A stretch of DNA of 5,672 bases from Burkholderiales bacterium (GTDB lineage Bacteria; Pseudomonadota; Gammaproteobacteria; Burkholderiales; Burkholderiaceae_D), in assembly GCA_028868455.1 (NCBI GenBank), contig JAGWUK010000228.1:1-5672 (forward strand), read 5' to 3'. Position numbers and translations under genes: made by a program. Position 1 is the stretch's first letter. Every line of letters begins with the position of its first letter. Below are positions 1 to 4,354 of the stretch, in pieces. A model generated the notes under the pieces. The model was given only the letters and a program-made list of their open reading frames with translations, made no database searches and had not been told where the DNA came from.

Positions 1-2
1 AA

Positions 3-74
3 CAGCGTTATCACGGACAACTGATACGCCCGCGCGCCCGTTATGTCGGCAACTACGATTTTGCTGACCATTGA
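3..74 (+). CDS. C-terminal fragment of an unrecognised protein (5' end outside window)
   Basis: In the third forward frame the first 69 bases read as 23 codons without interruption (QRYHGQLIRPRARYVGNYDFADH) and end in TGA at 72-74. The composition (Arg, Tyr, Asp, Gly) resembles a real protein end, while the other two forward frames give either an early stop or a less protein-like string. The start and nearly all of the protein lie outside the window. I do not recognise the family. It is on the same strand as the downstream cold-shock gene but 255 bp away, so cotranscription is not implied. With so few codons this could be chance. Confidence 0.35.
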   Translation, partial: QRYHGQLIRPRARYVGNYDFADH

Positions 75-145
75 AACGCATGCGTGATTGCGCAGCGCAC
101 AGACGAGTGGCGTGACCGAGTATTTCACGCATTTGAAAATAAGAT

Positions 146-174
146 TAGGTAAATCCGGACTATCCGTGTATATT
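146..174 (+). promoter_or_regulatory. Candidate promoter A for the cold-shock gene
   Basis: TAGGTA (146-151), a 17 nt spacer and TATATT (169-174) resemble a sigma-70 promoter. The -10 matches 5 of 6 bases but the -35 is poor. Use of this site would give a leader of roughly 150 nt, in the range known for cspA-type mRNAs. Only weak support. Confidence 0.22.
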
Positions 175-206
175 CCGGCCTGTACTTGCATCAAGTCGTC
201 ATATTG

Positions 207-235
207 TTGGTCCCAATTCCGCATGGCTGTATCCT
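207..235 (+). promoter_or_regulatory. Candidate promoter B for the cold-shock gene
   Basis: TTGGTC (207-212), a 17 nt spacer and TATCCT (230-235) form an alternative sigma-70-like pair, with a -35 of 3/6 and a -10 of 4/6. This would give a leader of about 90 nt. It competes with candidate A, and sequence alone does not decide between them. Confidence 0.22.
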
Positions 236-282
236 CTGGCTGTTCTGTTTTTTCTCCTCCGGTTTTATTTCTTGGTCTCAAG

Positions 283-295
283 TGCCCCTCGGGCA
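283..295 (+). other. Small hairpin in the csp leader
   Basis: TGCCC (283-287) and GGGCA (291-295) are perfect complements around a CTC loop. The stem ends about 20 nt before the Shine-Dalgarno of the csp gene. No U-tract follows, so it is not an intrinsic terminator. It could shape leader folding, but the stem is short. Confidence 0.3.
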
Positions 296-329
296 ATTTC
301 GCCTATGTGTCAAATGAAAAGGAAATAAA

Positions 330-542
330 ATGAGTTCTCAAACAGGTATAGTCAAATGGTTTAACGATGCTAAAGGCTTCGGCTTTATCGCTCCGGATGC
401 AGGCGGCCCGGATTTGTTCGCCCACTTTCAGGATATTCAATCCAGCGGATTCAAGAGCCTGACAGAAAACCAGCGCGTTTCTTTCGAACGCAGTGCTGGT
501 CCTAAAGGTGACAAAGCCAGCAATATTCAGATCTTGTCGTAA
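330..542 (+). CDS. Cold-shock domain protein (CspA family)
   Basis: This 70-residue protein is a single cold-shock domain (OB fold) that binds single-stranded RNA or DNA in the cytoplasm. In this family such proteins act as RNA chaperones that melt secondary structure during cold shock or general growth. The opening [16 protein letters not shown] is diagnostic. RNP1 is KGFGFI (residues 15-20) and RNP2 is DLFAHF (28-33), where many relatives have Val in place of Ala31. The stacking aromatics W10, F17, F19, F30 and F33 and H32 are all present. Length is normal (about 65-70). The start is supported by AAAAGGA ending 6 nt before ATG. The leader is untranslated and possibly long. There is no good terminator directly after the stop; the first strong one on this strand is at 1062-1084. 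Which csp paralogue this is, and whether it is cold-inducible, cannot be told from the sequence. Confidence 0.97.
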   Translation: MSSQTGIVKWFNDAKGFGFIAPDAGGPDLFAHFQDIQSSGFKSLTENQRVSFERSAGPKGDKASNIQILS

Positions 543-607
543 CCGGCTTTTTCAGCCTCCCCTTTCGTCTCGCTGCGTACGCATTTTTCATTCTTACCGG
601 CTGATGC

Positions 608-630
608 CACCATGCAGATAGCATGGGTTG
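608..630 (+). repeat. Interspersed hairpin repeat, copy 1
   Basis: The 23 nt core is CA, then stem CCATGC (610-615), loop AGATA (616-620), stem GCATGG (621-626) and tail GTTG. The stem is perfect, with six pairs. The similarity to copy 2 extends upstream: ATTCTTACCGGC begins 18 nt before the core in both copies (590 and 714). A looser AGTGRAAA match follows the core. Confidence 0.8.
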
Positions 631-672
631 TCAGTGAAAAATACGCTGTGCATAGAGACAAACGCTTCACCA

Positions 673-703
673 ATCCTGAAAACGCATAAGTCGTTTTCAG
701 GAT
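673..703. repeat. Perfect 12 bp inverted repeat between repeat copies 1 and 2
   Basis: ATCCTGAAAACG (673-684) and CGTTTTCAGGAT (692-703) are exact reverse complements around the 7 nt loop CATAAGT. No T-tract follows on either strand, so it is not a canonical intrinsic terminator. It could be an RNA hairpin in a plus-strand transcript or a dyad binding site for a dimeric protein. Confidence 0.7.
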
Positions 704-731
704 GCGCAGACTGATTCTTACCGGCCGCAGG

Positions 732-754
732 CACCACGCAGATAGCATGGGTTA
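732..754 (+). repeat. Interspersed hairpin repeat, copy 2
   Basis: The core differs from copy 1 at only two of 23 positions: C737 replaces T in the left arm, giving one C-A mismatch in the stem, and the last base is A. Loop AGATA is unchanged. The upstream ATTCTTACCGGC block (714-725) is shared exactly with copy 1 at the same distance, so the homologous unit is about 45-50 bp in these two copies. Confidence 0.8.
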
Positions 755-778
755 GTGGAAAGTGGTTTAGTCAGTCAG

Positions 779-799
779 CGAACATCTCCGCAGATGTCG
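779..799. repeat. Short hairpin downstream of repeat copy 2
   Basis: ACATCT (782-787) and AGATGT (792-797) pair perfectly around CCGC. The stem gains two more pairs (779-780 with 798-799) if A781 is bulged. A second possible stem, CGGTC/GGCCG (798-810), follows directly and would compete for the outer two pairs. Confidence 0.45.
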
Positions 800-966
800 G
801 TCGATGGCCGATTCCAAAGCGCACCCAATCTCAGTGACTGGTTATGCATATCAACAATGCGGGCCTGACCTTGGATGGGGTTGTGTGAAGTGTGCATTCG
901 TATTACCGCACGCCGTGCCGTTTTTAATAACGCTCTGGCAGCAAACAGCAGCTCAAACCAACATGA

Positions 967-989
967 CACCGTGCAGATAGCGCGGGTTG
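967..989 (+). repeat. Interspersed hairpin repeat, copy 3
   Basis: The core has stem CCGTGC (969-974), loop AGATA (975-979), stem GCGCGG (980-985) and tail GTTG. Relative to copies 1 and 4, one A-T pair has become G-C on both sides (971/983), and the next T-A pair has become T-G (972/982). The stem is therefore kept by a compensatory change plus a wobble. An AAACC block lies just upstream, but the ATTCTTACCGG block is absent. Confidence 0.8.
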
Positions 990-1005
990 TGAAACCTGTC
1001 GGTGG

Positions 1006-1028
1006 CACCATGCAGATAGCATGGGTTG
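1006..1028 (+). repeat. Interspersed hairpin repeat, copy 4
   Basis: The core is identical to copy 1 over all 23 positions (stem arms 1008-1013 and 1019-1024, loop AGATA). It starts 39 bp after copy 3 and lies 33 bp before the terminator hairpin. AAACC also precedes it. All four copies have the same orientation. Confidence 0.8.
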
Positions 1029-1061
1029 CTGGCGAGTCTGCAGTAAGTAACGAATGGAATT

Positions 1062-1084
1062 GCCCGCCTCCGCGCGGGCTTTTT
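1062..1084 (+). terminator. Rho-independent terminator, plus strand
   Basis: GCCCGC (1062-1067) and GCGGGC (1074-1079) form a six-pair GC-only stem around a 6 nt loop, followed at once by five T (1080-1084). On the minus strand the hairpin is followed by AATTCC, with no T-tract, so it serves plus-strand transcripts and not the convergent hydrolase gene. The only plus-strand gene upstream is csp, whose stop is 520 bp away. Confidence 0.8.
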
Positions 1085-1111
1085 ATCGTTTACAGCTTCA
1101 TCCTCCTGCAA

Positions 1112-2065
1112 CTATTGCAAAAAGCTTTTTACCGCGGCCACCGTGTCAACCGGGTCTTCTTCTTGCGGAACATGCCCCAGTTTTTCAAACATCACAAGCT
1201 TGCTGCCTTTTATATCCCGCTTGAAGTTTTGCGCATTTTCCGGTGGAATCAATCGGTCCAGACCACCCCAGAGAATTAATGTCGGTACCGAAATTGTCTT
1301 AATTTTCCCCGCAGTCTTTCCGGCATCCATTTGCATGAAACGCAAACGCAGTGCATGGCGATTTCCTGCGCGCAAGGTCATCGCTTCATAACGATCGACC
1401 AGCGCAGGCGTGACTTTTCCGGGATCGCCATAGACATTTTTAACACTGTTTTCCATCATCCATCGAGGCAGCGTGTGTTCCATCATCCAGGCCATCTGCG
1501 GCAAACGTGCAATACGAAATCCGACAGGCATTGATTCCGGCGTAAAGGCATAACCGGCAGCATCCACCAGAATCAGCTTGTGGACTCTGTGCGGTGCTGC
1601 CACAGCAACTTGCCACGCAATTTCACCACCCAACGAATTACCGCCGACACTGAAATTTTGCACATGCAAGGTATCCATCAGGTCGAGAATAAAGCGCGTG
1701 TAGGCCGCATTGCTGTAATCGTTTTCGGCATTCGGCCCAGTCAATCCAAATCCGGGAAGATCCATCGTAATCACACGATGCTGCGCCTTCAATGCCGCTA
1801 CCCAGGCTTCCCAGGTATGCAGACTTGACGACGTACCATGAATCAACACCACAGGGACAGGATCGTCGCGCACACCTTCATCGCGCAGATGAACCGTGAG
1901 ACCATGTACCTGCACAAATTGCGAGGGTGGCGGCGCCCAGCGTGTTTTTAATACCTCGACCGGCTGATCGGGCGCCCACGTCAACACAACGGAAAGGCAG
2001 CTCAGGCCAATAAACAGGCACAGAAAAAATAAACCTATCAAGACGCGGCGTTTGGTCCGGCTCAT
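1112..2065 (-). CDS. Membrane-anchored alpha/beta hydrolase
   Basis: The protein (317 residues from the preferred start) has a short basic N-terminus and one hydrophobic segment (about 7-29). An alpha/beta-hydrolase fold follows, probably facing the periplasm. The oxyanion-side motif is HGTSSSLHTW (76-85). The nucleophile elbow is GNSLGG with Ser144. The acid is probably Asp270 in GGLDRLIPP and the base His298 in LGHVPQEEDP, so the triad is complete. The region between about 170 and 245, rich in Met and Arg, is the likely lid. Length suits esterases and C-C hydrolases of this fold, but the substrate cannot be read from sequence. An ATG two codons upstream (2071) abuts AAGGA with no spacing, so ATG at 2065 is preferred. 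It lies 29 nt after the GNAT gene and is probably cotranscribed with it. It converges on the csp side, and no minus-strand terminator is evident after the stop. Confidence 0.93.
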   Translation of the reverse strand: MSRTKRRVLIGLFFLCLFIGLSCLSVVLTWAPDQPVEVLKTRWAPPPSQFVQVHGLTVHLRDEGVRDDPVPVVLIHGTSSSLHTWEAWVAALKAQHRVITMDLPGFGLTGPNAENDYSNAAYTRFILDLMDTLHVQNFSVGGNSLGGEIAWQVAVAAPHRVHKLILVDAAGYAFTPESMPVGFRIARLPQMAWMMEHTLPRWMMENSVKNVYGDPGKVTPALVDRYEAMTLRAGNRHALRLRFMQMDAGKTAGKIKTISVPTLILWGGLDRLIPPENAQNFKRDIKGSKLVMFEKLGHVPQEEDPVDTVAAVKSFLQ

Positions 2066-2071
2066 ATCCAT

Positions 2072-2076
2072 TCCTT
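2072..2076 (-). promoter_or_regulatory. Ribosome binding site deciding the hydrolase start
   Basis: The minus strand reads AAGGA here. It is 6 nt from the ATG at 2065 but directly touches the ATG at 2071, so initiation at 2065 is favoured. Confidence 0.7.
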
Positions 2077-2094
2077 ATTTAAAAGTACCGAAAA

Positions 2095-2631
2095 TCACGC
2101 GACAATTTGCTTGCGCATGCGTGACAATGGCGCCTCAATGCCGCCAGGCAGCGACAGGGAAAAGCGTTCGATCACCTCAAACCCGGATGCCAGATACAAA
2201 GGCTCGCCCGGCATCGTCGATGCCAATTCCAGAACGCGGAACCCGGCCGCTTGTGCCTGTTCCGTACAGTGGCGCATCAACATGCTGCCCAGTCCGCGTC
2301 TGGCTGCGGCAGGGTCGACAAAGAATGCACGGATACGTGCAGCGTCGGTGGCCGGATTGAGTTCGTTGTCGGTGCCTTGTTTGGCCTGATCGCCGCCGAA
2401 CAGGGTTTTGCGCTTGCTCCAGCCGCCACAGGCAAGTATTTGCTCACCTTCGGTAATGACGTAATAAGTTTGATCGGCAAGGAGTTGAGAATCGACGCCA
2501 AACACATGTTCCAGTAAAGCCTGTGCCTGTTCCTGCGTGTAAAACGACACACTCAGCTGTATCGCGGAACGGGCAATCAAGGCTTGCATTGCGGGGATAT
2601 CGGCACTAACGGCATGACGCAAATCTGGCAT
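2095..2631 (-). CDS. GNAT family N-acetyltransferase
   Basis: This 178-residue cytoplasmic protein is predicted to transfer an acetyl group from acetyl-CoA to an amine of unknown identity. The N-terminal LRHAVSADIPAMQALI is the usual first strand and helix of the GNAT fold. Motif A is visible as RAFFVDPAAARRGLGSMLM (about 101-119), with the acetyl-CoA pyrophosphate loop RRGLG (111-115). The later PLYLASGF (144-151) is the usual C-terminal motif, with a Tyr (146) in the place where many GNATs have the general acid. Length is typical. The frame can be extended to a TTG at 2646, but AGGA lies 6 nt before the ATG at 2631, so that start is chosen. The hydrolase gene begins 29 nt after its stop, which suggests a two-gene operon. 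An insertion-like segment rich in Gly, Asp and Asn (about 78-95) separates the central strands. The substrate is unknown. Confidence 0.93.
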   Translation of the reverse strand: MPDLRHAVSADIPAMQALIARSAIQLSVSFYTQEQAQALLEHVFGVDSQLLADQTYYVITEGEQILACGGWSKRKTLFGGDQAKQGTDNELNPATDAARIRAFFVDPAAARRGLGSMLMRHCTEQAQAAGFRVLELASTMPGEPLYLASGFEVIERFSLSLPGGIEAPLSRMRKQIVA

Positions 2632-2811
2632 AGAGGATCCTGTCAATCTGAGTACAGACGCCCGATCGCGTCCGTCGTTTTACATGGAAGTCCGCTTATG
2701 TTAGCGCAAGCCATCCTCATCGGGGTGACACGCCAGACGGCATGCTGCGCAGAATGAAGTGACGTACACACCGAACTGACGATGGCCGCCCATGTTTGTG
2801 GCGGACAAGAC
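2632..2811. other. Intergenic region between the DUF4124-like and GNAT genes
   Basis: These 180 bp hold no credible gene. A CCGCC/GGCGG inverted repeat with a 9 nt loop (2786-2804) sits just after the DUF4124-like stop. It has no T-tract on the minus strand, so any terminator role is weak. GACGC/GCGTC (2657-2672) is a second small hairpin near the GNAT start. No convincing promoter for the GNAT gene was found by eye. Confidence 0.4.
2638..2641 (-). promoter_or_regulatory. Ribosome binding site deciding the GNAT start
   Basis: The minus strand reads AGGA here, 6 nt before the ATG at 2631. It lies inside the extension that a TTG start at 2646 would translate, so the shorter protein is favoured. 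Confidence 0.6.
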
Positions 2812-3051
2812 TTACTTGGCTGGTGGTTTTTCCGGTGACGTCGGTGCGCCTGAACCGGGTGGATTAGCTTGCCCGTTTTTTCCTGTGCCAGATTGCACAG
2901 GCTTGATCTTGACGACTTTACCCTTACTCTTGCAAGGATTGTCGGACCAGACGATATGGCCGTCCACCTCGCATTTAAATACTGCCGTTTGTGCGGTCGC
3001 CGTCAAAGGAATCGCAAAAACAGTCAGCAGGACGGCAAAGGAAATTTTCAT
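2812..3051 (-). CDS. Small exported DUF4124-like protein
   Basis: This 79-residue protein begins with a clear Sec signal peptide: MK, a hydrophobic core at 4-16, and an Ala-Thr-Ala site at 18-20 with likely cleavage before Gln21. The mature part starts with VFKCEVDGHIVWSDNPC (24-40). It resembles the short DUF4124 module (Tyr/Phe-Lys-Cys, then a Gly turn, then Ser-Asp-x-Pro-Cys) found in many proteobacterial periplasmic proteins. Cys27 and Cys40 could form a disulfide. The remaining 39 residues are Lys-rich, then a low-complexity Pro/Gly/Ser tail, probably disordered. The role of DUF4124 proteins is not established. The start has only a weak AAGTAA ribosome site, but the signal peptide begins exactly at this Met. 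It lies 160 bp downstream of the transporter gene and has promoter-like sequence of its own, so it is probably a separate unit. Confidence 0.88.
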   Translation of the reverse strand: MKISFAVLLTVFAIPLTATAQTAVFKCEVDGHIVWSDNPCKSKGKVVKIKPVQSGTGKNGQANPPGSGAPTSPEKPPAK

Positions 3052-3080
3052 GATGTTACTTGGCAGTTTGTATTGCCATT

Positions 3081-3123
3081 ATTATAAATCTTAATTCTAT
3101 CGGCAACGCACCTGCCACTTCAA
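3081..3123 (-). promoter_or_regulatory. Candidate promoter(s) for the DUF4124-like gene
   Basis: This is the most AT-rich stretch nearby. On the minus strand TTGAAG (3118-3123), an 18 nt spacer and TAGAAT (3094-3099) match sigma-70 boxes 4/6 and 5/6. A perfect TATAAT also occurs at 3081-3086, but its nearest reasonable -35, TTGCCG, is only 14 nt away. Either would place transcription start about 20-40 nt before the ATG at 3051. Confidence 0.45.
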
Positions 3124-3210
3124 AATAGTGTCGGATGAACGCGCTTTTTGCCTGTTCACCGGTCAATCTGAAGAAGGCACTTGCTGACCACACTTTTGCA
3201 AAAACCTGGA

Positions 3211-4062
3211 TCAGCTCGTGCGGATGACCATTGCGCCACTGGCAGCCAGCACAATGGACGCCCAGCGCCAGCCGCTCATCTTTTCGCGCAAGACCCAGGC
3301 AGAAATGATGGCGCCAAACAGGATGGACATTTCGCGCAGGGCCGCAACGGTTGCCACTGGTGCTAGCGTCATCGCCCACAAGGCGATGCCGTACGAAGCC
3401 ACAGAACCACCGCCACCGGCGAGTCCGAGCAGCCATTTTCCTTTGCTGTAAGCGTAAAAAGCGCGCGCATGCCGCAGCATCGCCCAAGCAAACAGCGCCA
3501 ACGCCGTCAATAAAAATATCCATAAGGTGTAGGCAACAGGCGCCCCGGAAAGGCGCACGCCCAAACCATCAACGATGGTGTAGCTGGCGATGAAGCAGGC
3601 ATTCAGCAGCGCCAGTTGCCGTGTCGAAAAGCGCCCCGGCGCGGTCAATGCGACAGAACGCTGACCAAACGCCAGGCCGAGCACGCCACCGACGATCAAC
3701 ACCACACCGAGCCAGCGCATCGGCGGAATCGCCTCGCCGACAACAGCACCGCTGGCCAACGCCACCAAAAACGGTGCGGTACCCCGCATCAAAGGATAGG
3801 CCTGGCTCATGTCGCCGGCGTGATAGGCTGCCGCCAATAATCCGTAATACACGATCTGCAATAACACCGAAGCAAGGATATACGGCCAGCTTGCCGCCGA
3901 AGGCGCCGGCACCAGCGGTAGCAGCAGCACAGCGATCAGGCCGGAGCCGGTCGTGACCAGTATCGTATTGAATAATTTATTTTCACCCGCCTTGATGGTG
4001 GCGTTCCATGCGGCATGCAGGAACGCGCCAAACAAGACAAATGCCACCAACCAGACCGACAT
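3211..4062 (-). CDS. EamA-family (DMT superfamily) transporter
   Basis: This 283-residue inner-membrane protein has ten predicted hydrophobic helices arranged as two EamA repeats. The approximate spans are 4-24, 32-51, 60-80, 92-109, 116-134, 148-166, 175-196, 208-229, 234-256 and 265-281. The first helix carries HAAWNATIK, typical of this family. The end of repeat one, GDMSQAYPLMRGTAPFLVAL, and of repeat two, ALREMSILFGAIISAWVLREK, are the paired family signatures. Members export or import small metabolites such as amino acids and their analogues, and the substrate here is not predictable. The frame extends to a GTG five codons upstream, but GGGAG lies 4 nt before the ATG at 4062, so that start is chosen. 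It follows the CoA-transferase gene by about 290 bp containing a terminator, a long inverted repeat and a candidate promoter, so it is probably transcribed alone. Its leader may fold into alternative stems. Confidence 0.95.
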   Translation of the reverse strand: MSVWLVAFVLFGAFLHAAWNATIKAGENKLFNTILVTTGSGLIAVLLLPLVPAPSAASWPYILASVLLQIVYYGLLAAAYHAGDMSQAYPLMRGTAPFLVALASGAVVGEAIPPMRWLGVVLIVGGVLGLAFGQRSVALTAPGRFSTRQLALLNACFIASYTIVDGLGVRLSGAPVAYTLWIFLLTALALFAWAMLRHARAFYAYSKGKWLLGLAGGGGSVASYGIALWAMTLAPVATVAALREMSILFGAIISAWVLREKMSGWRWASIVLAASGAMVIRTS

Positions 4063-4065
4063 AGT

Positions 4066-4071
4066 TCTCCC
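4066..4071 (-). promoter_or_regulatory. Ribosome binding site deciding the transporter start
   Basis: The minus strand reads GGGAGA here, 3-4 nt before the ATG at 4062. It would be inside the coding region if the GTG at 4077 were used, so the ATG is favoured. Confidence 0.65.
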
Positions 4072-4082
4072 GGACACGCAAC

Positions 4083-4125
4083 GCCCGCTGCGGGCAGCAA
4101 AAGGCTGCCTCGCTGATCAGGGCAG
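4083..4125 (-). promoter_or_regulatory. Leader with mutually exclusive stems before the transporter gene
   Basis: In the minus-strand transcript three stems compete. CTGCC (4121-4125) can pair with GGCAG (4105-4109). GGCAGC (4104-4109) can instead pair with GCTGCC (4093-4098) around a 5 nt loop. GCCCGC (4090-4095) can pair with GCGGGC (4083-4088), using bases shared with the second stem. The last stem ends 11 nt before the Shine-Dalgarno. Such an arrangement can act as an attenuator or translational switch, but short GC-rich stems also arise by chance. Confidence 0.3.
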
Positions 4126-4130
4126 GCGAC

Positions 4131-4159
4131 AGTGTACCGAAACCTGCGCATCCCGCGAA
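4131..4159 (-). promoter_or_regulatory. Candidate promoter for the transporter gene
   Basis: On the minus strand TTCGCG (4154-4159), a 17 nt spacer and TACACT (4131-4136) resemble a sigma-70 promoter (3/6 and 4/6). Transcription would start near 4124, leaving a leader of about 60 nt that contains the alternative stems. Support is modest. Confidence 0.33.
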
Positions 4160-4206
4160 CTTTGTCTTAAAAAATTCAAGGGACTGGCAGCGATGCTGTT
4201 AAGCGA

Positions 4207-4307
4207 TTTTTTCAGACCTGCCCTGGAGCCCACTATCCATGCGGCTCGTGGCATGCATGCCCGCAAAGCCGCATGGATAGTGCGCTCTGGGGCATATTTT
4301 TAAAAAA
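4207..4307. repeat. Long interrupted inverted repeat with palindromic loop
   Basis: CACTATCCATGCGGCT (4231-4246) and AGCCGCATGGATAGTG (4267-4282) are perfect 16 bp complements. After one C-C mismatch (4230/4283) the pairing continues for 11 more positions (4219-4229 with 4284-4294), including two G-T pairs. After a short unpaired stretch, six T (4207-4212) face six A (4302-4307). The 20 nt loop itself contains the 12 bp palindrome GGCATGCATGCC (4250-4261). The T-run after the right arm could end plus-strand antisense transcription, but no plus-strand gene lies nearby. It may be a dispersed palindromic element, a large operator or an RNA-stabilising hairpin. Confidence 0.75.
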
Positions 4308-4344
4308 CCAAGAAATGCGGAATGCGCACAACATCGTGTCCGCA
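4302..4344 (-). terminator. Possible intrinsic terminator of the CoA-transferase gene
   Basis: Eleven bases after the stop on the minus strand, TGCGGA (4339-4344) pairs with TCCGCA (4316-4321), with an inner CAC/GTG pairing and a bulge. It is followed by TTTCTT and then six T (4302-4307). The stem is long-looped and the T-tract is interrupted by GG, so the call is moderate. The final T-run is shared with the outer arm of the long inverted repeat. Confidence 0.4.
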
Positions 4345-4354
4345 ATCCGGTGAA

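Larger units (their letters stand above)
75..329. other. Non-coding leader region upstream of the cold-shock gene
   Basis: No convincing gene lies here. The open frame starting at 88 has no family features and no good ribosome binding site, and it runs into the csp start. The region contains a perfect ten-base palindrome ACGCATGCGT (76-85), two weak sigma-70-like promoter candidates, a pyrimidine-rich stretch around 243-272 and a small hairpin at 283-295. A long untranslated leader would fit what is known of many cspA-type genes. Confidence 0.4.
543..1111. other. Gene-free, hairpin-rich region with four interspersed repeats
   Basis: I see no credible coding sequence here. The open frames on either strand lack family features, ribosome binding sites or a consistent reading frame. 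The region instead has a series of small inverted repeats: GGCT/AGCC (545-557), the palindrome TGCGTACGCA followed by five T (574-588), four repeat hairpins (610-626, 734-750, 969-985, 1008-1024), a 12 bp hairpin (673-703), ACATCT/AGATGT (782-797), CGGTC/GGCCG (798-810, one G-T pair) and GCAC/GTGC followed shortly by five T (908-925). It ends in a strong plus-strand terminator. It could be a long csp 3' UTR, a small RNA gene, or an accumulation of dispersed repeats. Confidence 0.6.

Noticed and set aside
841..866. A degenerate fifth copy of the hairpin repeat (ATGCATAT...ATGCGGG)
   Set aside because: It sits at a suggestive distance between copies 2 and 3 and has a GCAT/ATGC stem, but the loop and tail do not match and the similarity is within chance.
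907..925. GCAC-GCC-GTGC followed by CG and five T as a terminator
   Set aside because: The stem is only four pairs with a three-base loop and is separated from the T-tract, so it is too weak to call.
775..1011. Minus-strand open frame of 78 codons in the repeat region
   Set aside because: There are no recognisable domains, and the sequence is built from translated repeats and hairpins. The repeats fall in different frames elsewhere.
610..1024. CsrA/RsmA binding hairpins
   Set aside because: CsrA sites need GGA in the loop. The constant loop here is AGATA.
608..1028. CRISPR array
   Set aside because: The repeats are only 23 nt with starts 124, 235 and 39 bp apart, so spacers are irregular in size (16 to over 200 nt). 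No cas genes are present.
875..1279. Plus-strand open frame of 134 codons spanning repeat copies 3 and 4
   Set aside because: It runs through the terminator and then antisense into the well-supported hydrolase gene, has no ribosome binding site or family features, and its repeated QIA-V motif is just the translated DNA repeat.
3056..3523. Minus-strand open frame of 155 codons overlapping the transporter gene
   Set aside because: It overlaps the EamA gene in another frame. The protein has no helix pattern or family motif, and the transporter has clear signatures.
4231..4282. The long inverted repeat being related to the csp-side repeats because both contain CCATGC and GCATGG
   Set aside because: Only six bases per arm are shared, the loops and flanks differ completely, and any stem with one such arm must carry the other.
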